64,000 bases of DNA from positions 2,108,001 to 2,172,000 of the forward strand of contig NZ_SZZN01000001.1 in the NCBI RefSeq assembly GCF_006125015.1, read 5' to 3'. The position numbers were made by a program, and so were the translations under genes. The notes below the pieces were generated by a model. That model did no database searches. It saw only the letters and a program-made list of their open reading frames with translations, and was not told the origin of the DNA. This document shows positions 48,208-55,575 of this stretch, one piece after another. Source of the DNA: Roseovarius arcticus (lineage in GTDB: Bacteria > Pseudomonadota > Alphaproteobacteria > Rhodobacterales > Rhodobacteraceae). Position 1 is the stretch's first letter. The number at the start of each line of letters is the position of its first letter.

Positions 48208-49923
48208 TCATCTACGGTACTCTGGCACGCGGCCCTCCAGCAGGAAGCGTGCGGGATCTTTGCTGATGCGGCGCACCAACTGTTCCAGTGATTGGACCAG
48301 CGTGCGGGCCTCGGCGCTTAGCCTGCCCAGCTCGTTCAGGCCGCTGCCAGTGAAATTGCTGACGCCGGGCGCGGCGTCTGCGATCATGCCCTGCGCCTGC
48401 GCCACGACCCTGTCGGCGCGGGCGATCAGAGCGCGCAGATCGGTGGTGACCTGCGGCAGATCTTCGGACACTTGGGTCGCAGCGCCGCCGATCCGGTCGG
48501 TCGCGGCGCGAATATCAGCCAGCACGGGGCCGAGGTCGGTGGATATCGCGCCATCGGCACTATTAAACGCCCTCTCGGCCGCGCCTAGCGCGCGGTCAGC
48601 CGATACCAGCGACCCGTCGATACCATCCAGCGTCGCTGACGCCCGATTAAACAGATTAGTCGCAGCTGTGACAGCTTCGCGGGTTTCGGTCGCCAGCGGG
48701 TCCATCCGATTGGTGAATCCGGCCAGATCAGCAGCGGCTTTGTCCACTGCGCCCGATGCGCTCGACACGGCGCTGCGGATATCGCGGGTGACGGCAGGCA
48801 CGTCCTCGTTGATTACGCGCTCTATGCCGGCCATCGAAGTCTTGGCGCTAGCCAGCACCTCGCGCGCGTCAGCCACCATTTGGGTTCCATCGCCCGCCAC
48901 CAGTGTATTAACGCTGTTCGACGCATCGGACACGGCGGTGAACGCCTCGCTGGCATCGTTCAGCATCGTCTCCAGCTCGCTAAGCCGAGCGTTAAGCAGA
49001 CCTGCGGTTTCGTCAAAGCCGTCCAGCGTGGTGACCGAGCGTTCCGAGATCGCGCCGACCGCAACGTTCAGCGTCTTAACCGTGTCCGATATTTGCGCCA
49101 CGATGCTCGGCACCTGCTCGCGCATCAGTGTCTCAGCTTCGGCAAAGGCGGCGCCGGCGCTGTCGATGGCCGTGCCGGAATTGGCGATCACCTCATTGGC
49201 CGTATCAAACGCGCCAGTGGCCGAATTCAGCGTCTCGTCGGCATTGGCCAGTGTGGTCTCGGCGGCGGCGCCGAGCGTTTCCAGCCGCTCGCTAAAGCCA
49301 GATATCTGAGTGGTCGCGTCGGCCACGGTCTTTGTGATGCTGGAGAAATCGGTCAGCGCCTTTTGCAAACCGCCGGACGCCTCGCTGAGATTGCTGAGGA
49401 TGTTTTCCACATAGGCCTGATTTTCCGGACCGGCAATTTTCTGAAACCGGGTCAGCAGTTCGGTCGCCTCGGTGATCAGATCGGGCGCATCCTCGACCAA
49501 TTGCTGCACAGTCGAGCGGCGCGAAGGGATAATGGGCAACTCGCCGTCCGGCGCGATCAGAGGCGCCGCATCCGCGCTCTTGTTGCTTAGCGCGATATAG
49601 GCCACGCCCGTCACACCGGAAGAGCTGAGCTGCGCAACGGTATCCTCACGCACGGGAGTTGTCGCATCGATCTCGATCTCGACATAAACCTTGGAAGGGT
49701 CAGTCTCGTAAATGCGCAGATCAATTACGCGGCCTACGCCGATCCCGTTGAACACCACGTCGCCCGACGAAGCGAGACCCGACACGTCGTCAAAAAGGAT
49801 GGCGTAGTAGGCGTATTGCCGGTCCAGCTGAACACTGGACAGCCATACGGCAAAGGCGAGGCTGCCGATGATGCCAAGCAGCGTGAAGGCGCCGATCAGG
49901 ATATAATTCGCACGGGTTTCCAT
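48208..49923 (-). CDS. mlaD: MlaD family (MCE domain) protein, long form
   Basis: A 571-residue protein with one N-terminal membrane segment (ILIGAFTLLGIIGSLAFAVWL), one MCE domain to about residue 150 (FDDVSGLASSGDVVFNGIGVGRV), and then about 400 residues of Ala/Thr/Ser/Asp-rich helix. Single-MCE proteins with long helices form periplasmic tubes or needles for lipid transport. E. coli MlaD is only about 183 residues, so this is the extended type. The start at ATG 49923 directly follows the ATPase stop. Confidence 0.9.
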   Translation of the reverse strand: METRANYILIGAFTLLGIIGSLAFAVWLSSVQLDRQYAYYAILFDDVSGLASSGDVVFNGIGVGRVIDLRIYETDPSKVYVEIEIDATTPVREDTVAQLSSSGVTGVAYIALSNKSADAAPLIAPDGELPIIPSRRSTVQQLVEDAPDLITEATELLTRFQKIAGPENQAYVENILSNLSEASGGLQKALTDFSSITKTVADATTQISGFSERLETLGAAAETTLANADETLNSATGAFDTANEVIANSGTAIDSAGAAFAEAETLMREQVPSIVAQISDTVKTLNVAVGAISERSVTTLDGFDETAGLLNARLSELETMLNDASEAFTAVSDASNSVNTLVAGDGTQMVADAREVLASAKTSMAGIERVINEDVPAVTRDIRSAVSSASGAVDKAAADLAGFTNRMDPLATETREAVTAATNLFNRASATLDGIDGSLVSADRALGAAERAFNSADGAISTDLGPVLADIRAATDRIGGAATQVSEDLPQVTTDLRALIARADRVVAQAQGMIADAAPGVSNFTGSGLNELGRLSAEARTLVQSLEQLVRRISKDPARFLLEGRVPEYRR

Positions 49924-49925
49924 CA

Positions 49926-50723
49926 CTACACCTTTTCATCATTGCCCAAAGCCGCCCGCGCGCGGGGACCGTGGAAATATTCATGGACCCACGGGTGATC
50001 CACCTTCATCAATTCGGCCATCGTGCCCACCGCCAACACCTTTTTCTCGGCCAGCACGGCGATACGGTCGCAAATCGCATGTAGCGAATCCAGATCATGC
50101 GTGACCAGAAATACCGTCAGCCCCAAGGCTGCCTGAAGCTGGCGAATAAGAATATCAAAGGCCGCCGCGCCAATAGGGTCCAGCCCTGCCGTCGGCTCGT
50201 CCAGAAACACAATCTCAGGGTCGAGCGCGATGGCGCGCGCGAACCCTGCCCGCTTGCGCATGCCGCCCGACAACTCGGACGGGTATTTGGTTTGCGCGAC
50301 CTCCTCCAGGCCGACCATGCGCACCTTGATCCCCGCCAGCGTCTCGCGCAGATTTTCGGGCAGGTCCAACTGCTCGCGCATAGGTGCCTCGACATTCTGG
50401 CGCACGGTCAGGGATGAAAACAGCGCACCGTCCTGAAACATCACGCCCCAGCGGCGGCGTAGTTGGCGGTATTCATCGGCCGATTTGCTCTGCACGCTTT
50501 CGCCGAATACCTCAATGCTGCCCGCATCGGGGGTCAGCAGGCCGACGATCTGTTGCAGAAGCACCGATTTGCCAGTGCCAGATCCGCCGACGATGCCAAT
50601 GATCTCGCCCCGGCGCACGTCCAAATCCAGGCCCTCATGCACCACATGGCTACCAAAGGATTTGCCCAAGCCGCGCACCTTTATGATAGGGGCGTCAGCA
50701 GCTTGCACTGCGTTCTTCATCAT
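49926..50723 (-). CDS. mlaF: MlaF-type ABC transporter ATP-binding protein
   Basis: A 265-residue ATPase with Walker A GGSGTGKSV, Q-loop MFQDGALF, signature ELSGGMRKRAGFARAI and Walker B VFLDEPTAGLDP, then the H-loop VTHDLDSL. The SGGMRKRAG form is typical of MCE-system ATPases. It overlaps mlaE by 4 nt. Confidence 0.95.
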   Translation of the reverse strand: MMKNAVQAADAPIIKVRGLGKSFGSHVVHEGLDLDVRRGEIIGIVGGSGTGKSVLLQQIVGLLTPDAGSIEVFGESVQSKSADEYRQLRRRWGVMFQDGALFSSLTVRQNVEAPMREQLDLPENLRETLAGIKVRMVGLEEVAQTKYPSELSGGMRKRAGFARAIALDPEIVFLDEPTAGLDPIGAAAFDILIRQLQAALGLTVFLVTHDLDSLHAICDRIAVLAEKKVLAVGTMAELMKVDHPWVHEYFHGPRARAALGNDEKV

Positions 50724-51856
50724 ATACCTATCAACGCGAATACGACAGAGAAAAGCGCGTCGGCCACGATCACCATAAATATCGACAGCACCACCGAGGT
50801 CGATGTCAGTCGTCCCAGAGATTCCGCGTTTCCACCCACTTTGAGCCCCTCGTAACAGCCGATAATGCCGATGATCAGCGCAAAGAACGGCGCCTTTATA
50901 ATGCCGACAAAAAAGTGCCAGACATCCGTATTTGCCACCAGCCGCGACTGGAATACGGCAGGCGACACTCCCAGTTCAATCCACGACATCATAGCGCCGC
51001 CCACCAACCCCGATATGTCCGAGATCAAACCAAGGACCGGTAACATTAGCATCAGCGCAAGAACGCGCGGCACCACCAAAATATCTATCGGGTCGAGGCC
51101 AAGGGTGCGCATCGCGTCCACCTCTTCGCGCATTTTCATTGATCCGATAGCGGCGGTATAGGCCGACCCCGACCGGCCCGCGACAACGATTGAGGTCAGC
51201 AAGATCCCCAGCTCGCGCAGCACCGCAATGGCGATCAGATCGACAACAAAAACCTCGGCCCCGAATTGGCGCAGTTGGACCGACCCCTGAAAGGCAAGGA
51301 CAACGCCGATCAGGAACGACATCAGCGCCACGATGGGGATCGCGTTCCAGCCGACCTCCTGCATGTGATGCACCAGCGACGTCAGGCGCAGGCGGCGCGG
51401 GCGGATAAAGATACCGCCCATCGCCGCAATCACCTGGCCCAGAAAGCTGATCAGTTCCACCGCGACCTTTCCGGCCTCTGACGCGCGCCGCCCCAGCGCC
51501 TCTATGCGGTCTGGCAAAGTGCGGCGTTTGGTCCGGGCGCTCCCCTTGGGGGGCATGTTACGGCGGACAGTGTCGATTAACTGAGTTTGGGCCTCGCTGG
51601 CGCCAGTGATGGGGACGTCGCCGCCTTCTGCAATGCGCTGCTGCATATCGACGACATACCATGCGCCCGCCGTATCCATATGGCGGACATTCGATATATC
51701 GATGGCACTCGCACCCTTGGCATCATGGCGCAGCGTTGCAATATTTTCGATCACAAGGGTGCCCGACAAAATCAGGGCGCCGTCTTCCACGCTCGCCTCG
51801 GGCGCCTGCCGGGCGCCGGGATCATTCTGGATCAGATTGCCATTTCGCCCAGTCAT
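50720..51856 (-). CDS. mlaE: MlaE-type permease with N-terminal STAS domain
   Basis: A 378-residue inner-membrane protein. The first roughly 100 residues look like a STAS domain (IENIATLRHDAKGASAIDISNVRHMDTAGAWYV), which in E. coli is a separate protein, MlaB. The rest is the MlaE permease with five to six segments and the signature block ELGILLTSIVVAGRSGSAYTAAIGSMKMREEVDAM. ATG 51856 is preferred though its ribosome-binding site is tight; a start 36 nt upstream is possible. First gene of the mla operon. Confidence 0.92.
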   Translation of the reverse strand: MTGRNGNLIQNDPGARQAPEASVEDGALILSGTLVIENIATLRHDAKGASAIDISNVRHMDTAGAWYVVDMQQRIAEGGDVPITGASEAQTQLIDTVRRNMPPKGSARTKRRTLPDRIEALGRRASEAGKVAVELISFLGQVIAAMGGIFIRPRRLRLTSLVHHMQEVGWNAIPIVALMSFLIGVVLAFQGSVQLRQFGAEVFVVDLIAIAVLRELGILLTSIVVAGRSGSAYTAAIGSMKMREEVDAMRTLGLDPIDILVVPRVLALMLMLPVLGLISDISGLVGGAMMSWIELGVSPAVFQSRLVANTDVWHFFVGIIKAPFFALIIGIIGCYEGLKVGGNAESLGRLTSTSVVLSIFMVIVADALFSVVFALIGI

Positions 51857-52207
51857 GTCCTGTCTCGATCCCTTTGGTATTGCGCGCAGCATCTGGCGGC
51901 TGCTTAACTGGCTGAATGCGGCGTCCGAACATCACAGTGACGTGATCGCATAGGGTATGCACGATTGTCCATCGGGCGTGCTTTGCCAATCCTTTTACAT
52001 TTGGGTTGGTAAAATGGCCATTGCAGGAAACGTCGCACGCGTCCCGGGTTGTTTGCACAATGCGTTGCGCAGCGTAGCAAACGCTATCAGCGCCCACGGA
52101 ACCCGGCACGCAACGCGATGCCGGGTCTGCCGAAATGTAGGCCAGCCGTGCGAGTTCTTTCAAAAGGTGCGTGACATAGACGCGGCCCATCGGCTATGAC
52201 TCTTGCG
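51857..52207. other. 351-nt intergenic region rich in inverted repeats
   Basis: No gene is supported here; minus-strand frames lack ribosome-binding sites and family resemblance. It contains the TTTTAC / GTAAAA inverted repeat at 51993-52014 and the larger fold annotated at 52044-52126. It should hold the promoters of the mla operon (leftward) and of the small gene at 52208 (rightward). Confidence 0.5.
52044..52126 (+). promoter_or_regulatory. potential RNA switch or structured leader with competing hairpins
   Basis: CCGGGTT (52044-52050) can pair with AACCCGG (52100-52106), enclosing GTTTGC/GCAAAC (52051-52056 with 52077-52082) and a small TGCG/CGCA hairpin. The same 3' strand, ACCCGGCA (52101-52108), can instead pair perfectly with TGCCGGGT (52119-52126). 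The two folds exclude each other, as in attenuators and riboswitches. It is 82 nt upstream of the small gene start. No known class recognised. Confidence 0.35.
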
Positions 52208-52384
52208 ATGAAACATGTCCCCAAAAATACCACGGATGATGCGCTTATTCAGGAGTTCCTGAACAAAGGCGGCAAAGTCAGCATCGGAAAGACCAAGCCT
52301 CTGCCGAGCGAGCTGGGCCTCAGCAACAACACTTGGAACAACAAGCTGACCAAGGAAGAAAAGGCCGCTCGCGGTAAGAGGTGA
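52208..52384 (+). CDS. small basic hypothetical protein
   Basis: A 58-residue Lys-rich protein with no membrane segment: MKHVPKNTTDDALIQEFL, then KGGKVSIGKTKPLPSELG, and a basic C-terminus. Similar short proteins with a GGKV-type centre occur in other roseobacters, to my recollection, without known role. An ATG 12 nt upstream (52196) is also possible. The frame differs from its neighbours in being AT-richer. It follows a structured region. Confidence 0.55.
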   Translation: MKHVPKNTTDDALIQEFLNKGGKVSIGKTKPLPSELGLSNNTWNNKLTKEEKAARGKR

Positions 52385-52473
52385 GCACGCGGCGCGAGAC
52401 ATGATTGCCGCGCAGCAGTGACGTGTAGTCTAACACGGTCATTCAGCAGCGCCAAAATTCCCCAGAAACAGGC

Positions 52474-52815
52474 CTATTCGACCACCTTCTTTACGAACTG
52501 GGATTTCAGGCTCATCTGTCCGAACTTAGGTATCTTGCAGTCAATATCATGATCGCCAGCGACCAGCCGGATTCCCCGAACTTTGGTGCCGACTTTCAAA
52601 ACTGACGAAGATCCCTTGACCTTCAAATCCTTGATGACCGTCACAGTGTCACCGTCCGCAAGGACATTTCCGACACTGTCGCGCACCTCCGCGGACGCGT
52701 CGGCCTGCACCTCTGGCGACCACTCATGGCCGCATTCCGGGCAGGTGAGAAGCGCGTCCAACTGATAGGTAAAGACGGACGAACATTCGGGGCATGGAGG
52801 CAGGGTATCATTCAT
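52474..52815 (-). CDS. phnA: PhnA/YjdM family zinc-ribbon protein
   Basis: A 113-residue protein. The N-terminal zinc ribbon has two CPEC knuckles (residues 8-11 and 25-28) and the C-terminal SH3-like domain carries [17 protein letters not shown] and the end segment [10 protein letters not shown], as in the family. Despite the name it is not part of phosphonate cleavage, and its role is unsettled. ATG 52815 is used since the upstream extension is Arg/Ala-rich and lacks family similarity. Confidence 0.92.
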   Translation of the reverse strand: MNDTLPPCPECSSVFTYQLDALLTCPECGHEWSPEVQADASAEVRDSVGNVLADGDTVTVIKDLKVKGSSSVLKVGTKVRGIRLVAGDHDIDCKIPKFGQMSLKSQFVKKVVE

Positions 52816-53053
52816 GCGATAGCTATAGCCGCATCGCTGGGCCGTGGCCAGAAAGAGATCGACATACCCTTTCTGGGTTTTGGCCAATCGATCACGCTGT
52901 TTTTGCGCAGTGCTATCAGGCAATTTCGAAGTGGCTAGGCCGTTGCAGTCTAGGCGAATGTTGCGCACCCTTGCCATCAATGCCACCACTTCGGGGCGCG
53001 CGGCCAGTCGTCCGTGTGGGTACACCGCCGACCCCACCTCAGAGGAGCCTCGA

Positions 53054-53419
53054 ATGGCTGATGTCACAAACCTGATAGGACGGATTCTGCTTGCGGTTCT
53101 GTTCTTTGCTGGCGCAATCCAGAAATTCGTGGACCCGGCGCCCGTGCAAATGATGATCACCTCGATTGGCCTGCCCGGCGCGCTGGTCTGGTTGATCGCA
53201 CCCTTCAATCTGGTTGCCGCAAGCTGTCTGGTGATCGGTCCCAAGATCAGTCGCTGGGCGGTAGTCTTGGCAGCTTACTGTATTTTCACCAGTTGGTTTC
53301 ACTGGCAACTCCGCGCTGATCCTTGGCAGGTGTCGATCATGATCAAAAATTGGGCAATTGCAGGGGGCTTGCTGATCCTCGCGGCGCAAGGACCGGGGCG
53401 TTACTCAATTTTTCGGTGA
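53054..53419 (+). CDS. DoxX family membrane protein
   Basis: A 121-residue inner-membrane protein with four membrane segments and the family start [22 protein letters not shown]. DoxX-like proteins are often redox-linked, but the reaction is unknown. ATG 53054 has AGAGGAG 7 nt upstream. Solitary; a 7-bp hairpin (TGCCCAA/TTGGGCA at 53492-53511) lies downstream but has no T run. Confidence 0.85.
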   Translation: MADVTNLIGRILLAVLFFAGAIQKFVDPAPVQMMITSIGLPGALVWLIAPFNLVAASCLVIGPKISRWAVVLAAYCIFTSWFHWQLRADPWQVSIMIKNWAIAGGLLILAAQGPGRYSIFR

Positions 53420-53593
53420 CTTGGCCACTTTTACAGGGCGCTCCCCCATTAGTGTCGCGCATGCCCCCCGCACTCTGGCGGTTTGCGGCTATGCCCAAAG
53501 TCCATTGGGCAGTCTGAATTCACACGCTGCCCGGTTGCCTGCGACGGGCGCAACGGCGTAGAATGAGGCCGAGGCAGAAAACAGGAGAAAACA

Positions 53594-53896
53594 ATGCGCA
53601 AAGCCATCTTTGCCGCGCTCGCAGTAGGTGTGCTAACGGCCGTTTCAGGCTGCGACACTGCAAGACACAATCCGGCTGGTGTTTACGAGGTCGCTGGCGT
53701 TGAAGCAGACGACATGTTGAAATTGCGTGCAGGGCCGGGAACAGGCTTCAGCATCATCGCAGGCCTGCCGAACGGAACCGTCTTGCGCGTTAAAAGTTGC
53801 GAGCGGACAGGCGGCACCCGTTGGTGCAAAGTCTCGATGATGCCTGCGCGCGGTGCCTATGGCTATGTCTCGTGGGCCTATTTGCGTCCAATCTAG
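53594..53896 (+). CDS. SH3 domain-containing lipoprotein
   Basis: A 100-residue protein with a lipoprotein signal (lipobox VSGC, Cys at about residue 20) and a bacterial SH3 domain (LKLRAGPGTGFSIIAGLPNGTVL ... RWCKV). Such domains bind peptidoglycan or proteins in the periplasm. Stand-alone gene with AGGAG upstream. Confidence 0.85.
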   Translation: MRKAIFAALAVGVLTAVSGCDTARHNPAGVYEVAGVEADDMLKLRAGPGTGFSIIAGLPNGTVLRVKSCERTGGTRWCKVSMMPARGAYGYVSWAYLRPI

Positions 53897-54067
53897 TGCC
53901 ATAGGCAGCCATTTCAGGCGCGCTACGAGTGCGAGGCCGAATTGCCATCCTTCCCTGCCGGCAACCGACCGTTATCGGATAGACCGCACCGCTAGGTTGC
54001 CGCAGGCCATGCCCATCCCGCGAGGAAACGCTTGCAATAGGGCGAACTCGCGGCCATTCCGGCAGTC

Positions 54068-55102
54068 ATGGCTCATTCATCAGATCAGGTATCAGTGTCC
54101 TTGGCAGCCCTTGGCTGGTCGGAGTATTTCGAAGGCCAACTGGACCCCGATGAGGCCCCGTTAGCGCGGATGCGGATCGCAACCGTCCACCGGAGCAGGC
54201 TGACGGCAGAATCCGAAACCGGCCCCGCGCGCCTCAGCCTTCCCGCCCATGCCGCAACGACTGATTTCGCCGTGGGTGATTGGGTGCTTGTAGAGCCAGA
54301 AACGCATATGCTTGTCCGGCGTCTGGATAGACGCGCGCTATTGCAGCGGCGGACCGAAGGCGGTCGGCAACCGCAACTGATTGCGGCAAATGTCGACACG
54401 CTCTTCATCGTGACGTCCTGCAATGACGACTTTAATCCCGCAAGGCTAGAGCGGTATCTGGCCCTTGCCAATGAGGCCGGGACGCGCCCGGTCGTCGTCC
54501 TGACAAAGCTGGATCAGACACCGGATGCTGCGCCTTATCTGGCGCAGGCCGCAGCATTGCAACGCGGTTTGGATGTTGTGGCGGTAAACGCGACCGCGCC
54601 CGAGGCAGCGCAAACTTTGGCCTCATGGTGCGGCCCCGGACAGACCGTCGCGCTGGTTGGATCGTCGGGCGTGGGCAAGTCGACGCTGCTGAACACCCTG
54701 TCGCTAAAGGCGCCCGAGGACGCGCAGCCGACAGGCCCTATTCGCGAGGCGGATGCCAAGGGGCGGCACACAACCACCTCGCGCTCGCTTCATATGATCC
54801 ACGGCGGCGGCTGGGTGATCGACACCCCCGGCATACGAACGCTGCATGTCAGCGACATGTCGGCTGGCCTCGACGTGCTGTTTGCCGAGATTGTCGAACT
54901 TGCGCCCAATTGCCACTTTCGCGATTGCACCCATGCTCACGAACCGCGCTGCGCAGTGCAGGCTGCAATAGCCGCCGGAACGATGGATCCGGCGCGGCTT
55001 GATCGATGGCGCAAGCTGCTGGAGGAGAACCAGTCCAATACCCCCGTTCAGTCTGGTCCCCGCGGCAACAAGGCCCCAAAGACGCACGGCAAACGGGGCT
55101 GA
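54068..55102 (+). CDS. rsgA: ribosome small subunit-dependent GTPase A
   Basis: Checks late 30S subunit assembly. The 344 residues have an N-terminal OB domain, then a circularly permuted GTPase in the order G4 (VVLTKLD), G1 (GSSGVGKSTLLN), G2/G3 (HTTTSRS, VIDTPGIR), and a C-terminal zinc site (CHFRDCTHAHEPRC). The C-terminus has the RWRKLLEE segment of the family. Stand-alone, convergent with the nor-associated genes. Confidence 0.96.
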   Translation: MAHSSDQVSVSLAALGWSEYFEGQLDPDEAPLARMRIATVHRSRLTAESETGPARLSLPAHAATTDFAVGDWVLVEPETHMLVRRLDRRALLQRRTEGGRQPQLIAANVDTLFIVTSCNDDFNPARLERYLALANEAGTRPVVVLTKLDQTPDAAPYLAQAAALQRGLDVVAVNATAPEAAQTLASWCGPGQTVALVGSSGVGKSTLLNTLSLKAPEDAQPTGPIREADAKGRHTTTSRSLHMIHGGGWVIDTPGIRTLHVSDMSAGLDVLFAEIVELAPNCHFRDCTHAHEPRCAVQAAIAAGTMDPARLDRWRKLLEENQSNTPVQSGPRGNKAPKTHGKRG

Positions 55103-55155
55103 GATTTTCGTCTCGCCCTTTGCCCCACATCGGAACCAAACCCTGCCGCGAATTC

Positions 55156-55401
55156 CTAGCCGTAATCGTCGGGCCGGGCGTCAGCGCGGGTCATAAGCGA
55201 TCTGATATGGCGCGCGAAAAACCACGTCACCGGAACGCCTAGCACGCAGCCGCCTATGACTGCCGGCACCGGAGGTATTACTGGCAGGCCGAACCAAGGC
55301 GCTATGAGGCCGGCAAAGAACAAGTTAATCGCGGCAGCACCTGCACCAAAAGGATATAGGGCGAGCGCTATCTTCCAGACCGGCCAGCCGGGCGGCGTCA
55401 C
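55156..55401 (-). CDS. small membrane protein at the end of the nor operon
   Basis: An 81-residue protein with two hydrophobic segments (ALALYPFGAGAAAINLFFAGLI and VIGGCVLGVPVTWFF) and a polar C-terminus. It starts at GTG 55401, which overlaps the stop of the preceding 58-residue gene (GTGA), so both are translated together behind norD. A 105-codon reading of the same frame is possible but would overlap the upstream gene. It may help NO reductase assembly or act in nitrogen-oxide sensing; I do not recognise it firmly. Confidence 0.7.
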   Translation of the reverse strand: MTPPGWPVWKIALALYPFGAGAAAINLFFAGLIAPWFGLPVIPPVPAVIGGCVLGVPVTWFFARHIRSLMTRADARPDDYG

Positions 55402-55574
55402 CGGCGCCTCACCAAAAGGAACACCGCCAGCAGTGCCCCAAGAAGCGCCAGGGAGGCGGCGAAAAACCACCATTCTGCCGTCGCAGACTGCGCTTGCGGG
55501 ATTGGGCGGTCAAATCCTGCCGCGGAGGCCGTGGCCGGAAGAAAGACGGCGATTGTGCATAAGATACGGCGCAT
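55398..55574 (-). CDS. 58-residue exported/membrane protein between norD and the last nor-linked gene (NnrT-like?)
   Basis: A 58-codon frame from ATG 55574 (2 nt behind the norD stop) with CAGGAG upstream. It has a signal peptide ending ATASA, the mature start AGFDRPIPQAQSATAEWW, and one membrane segment (FFAASLALLGALLAVFLLV) with an Arg-rich cytoplasmic end. The tight spacing on both sides and the clean topology argue that it is real. I think similar tiny proteins follow norD in other Rhodobacteraceae; the name NnrT is only a possibility. Confidence 0.75.
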   Translation of the reverse strand: MRRILCTIAVFLPATASAAGFDRPIPQAQSATAEWWFFAASLALLGALLAVFLLVRRR

Positions 55575-55575
55575 G

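Noticed and set aside
51822..52190. 122-codon minus-strand frame upstream of mlaE
   Set aside because: Overlaps the start of mlaE in another frame, no ribosome-binding site, Cys/His-rich composition unlike a protein family.
53492..53511. 7-bp hairpin TGCCCAA/TTGGGCA behind the DoxX gene
   Set aside because: No T run and 72 nt from the stop, so not called a terminator.
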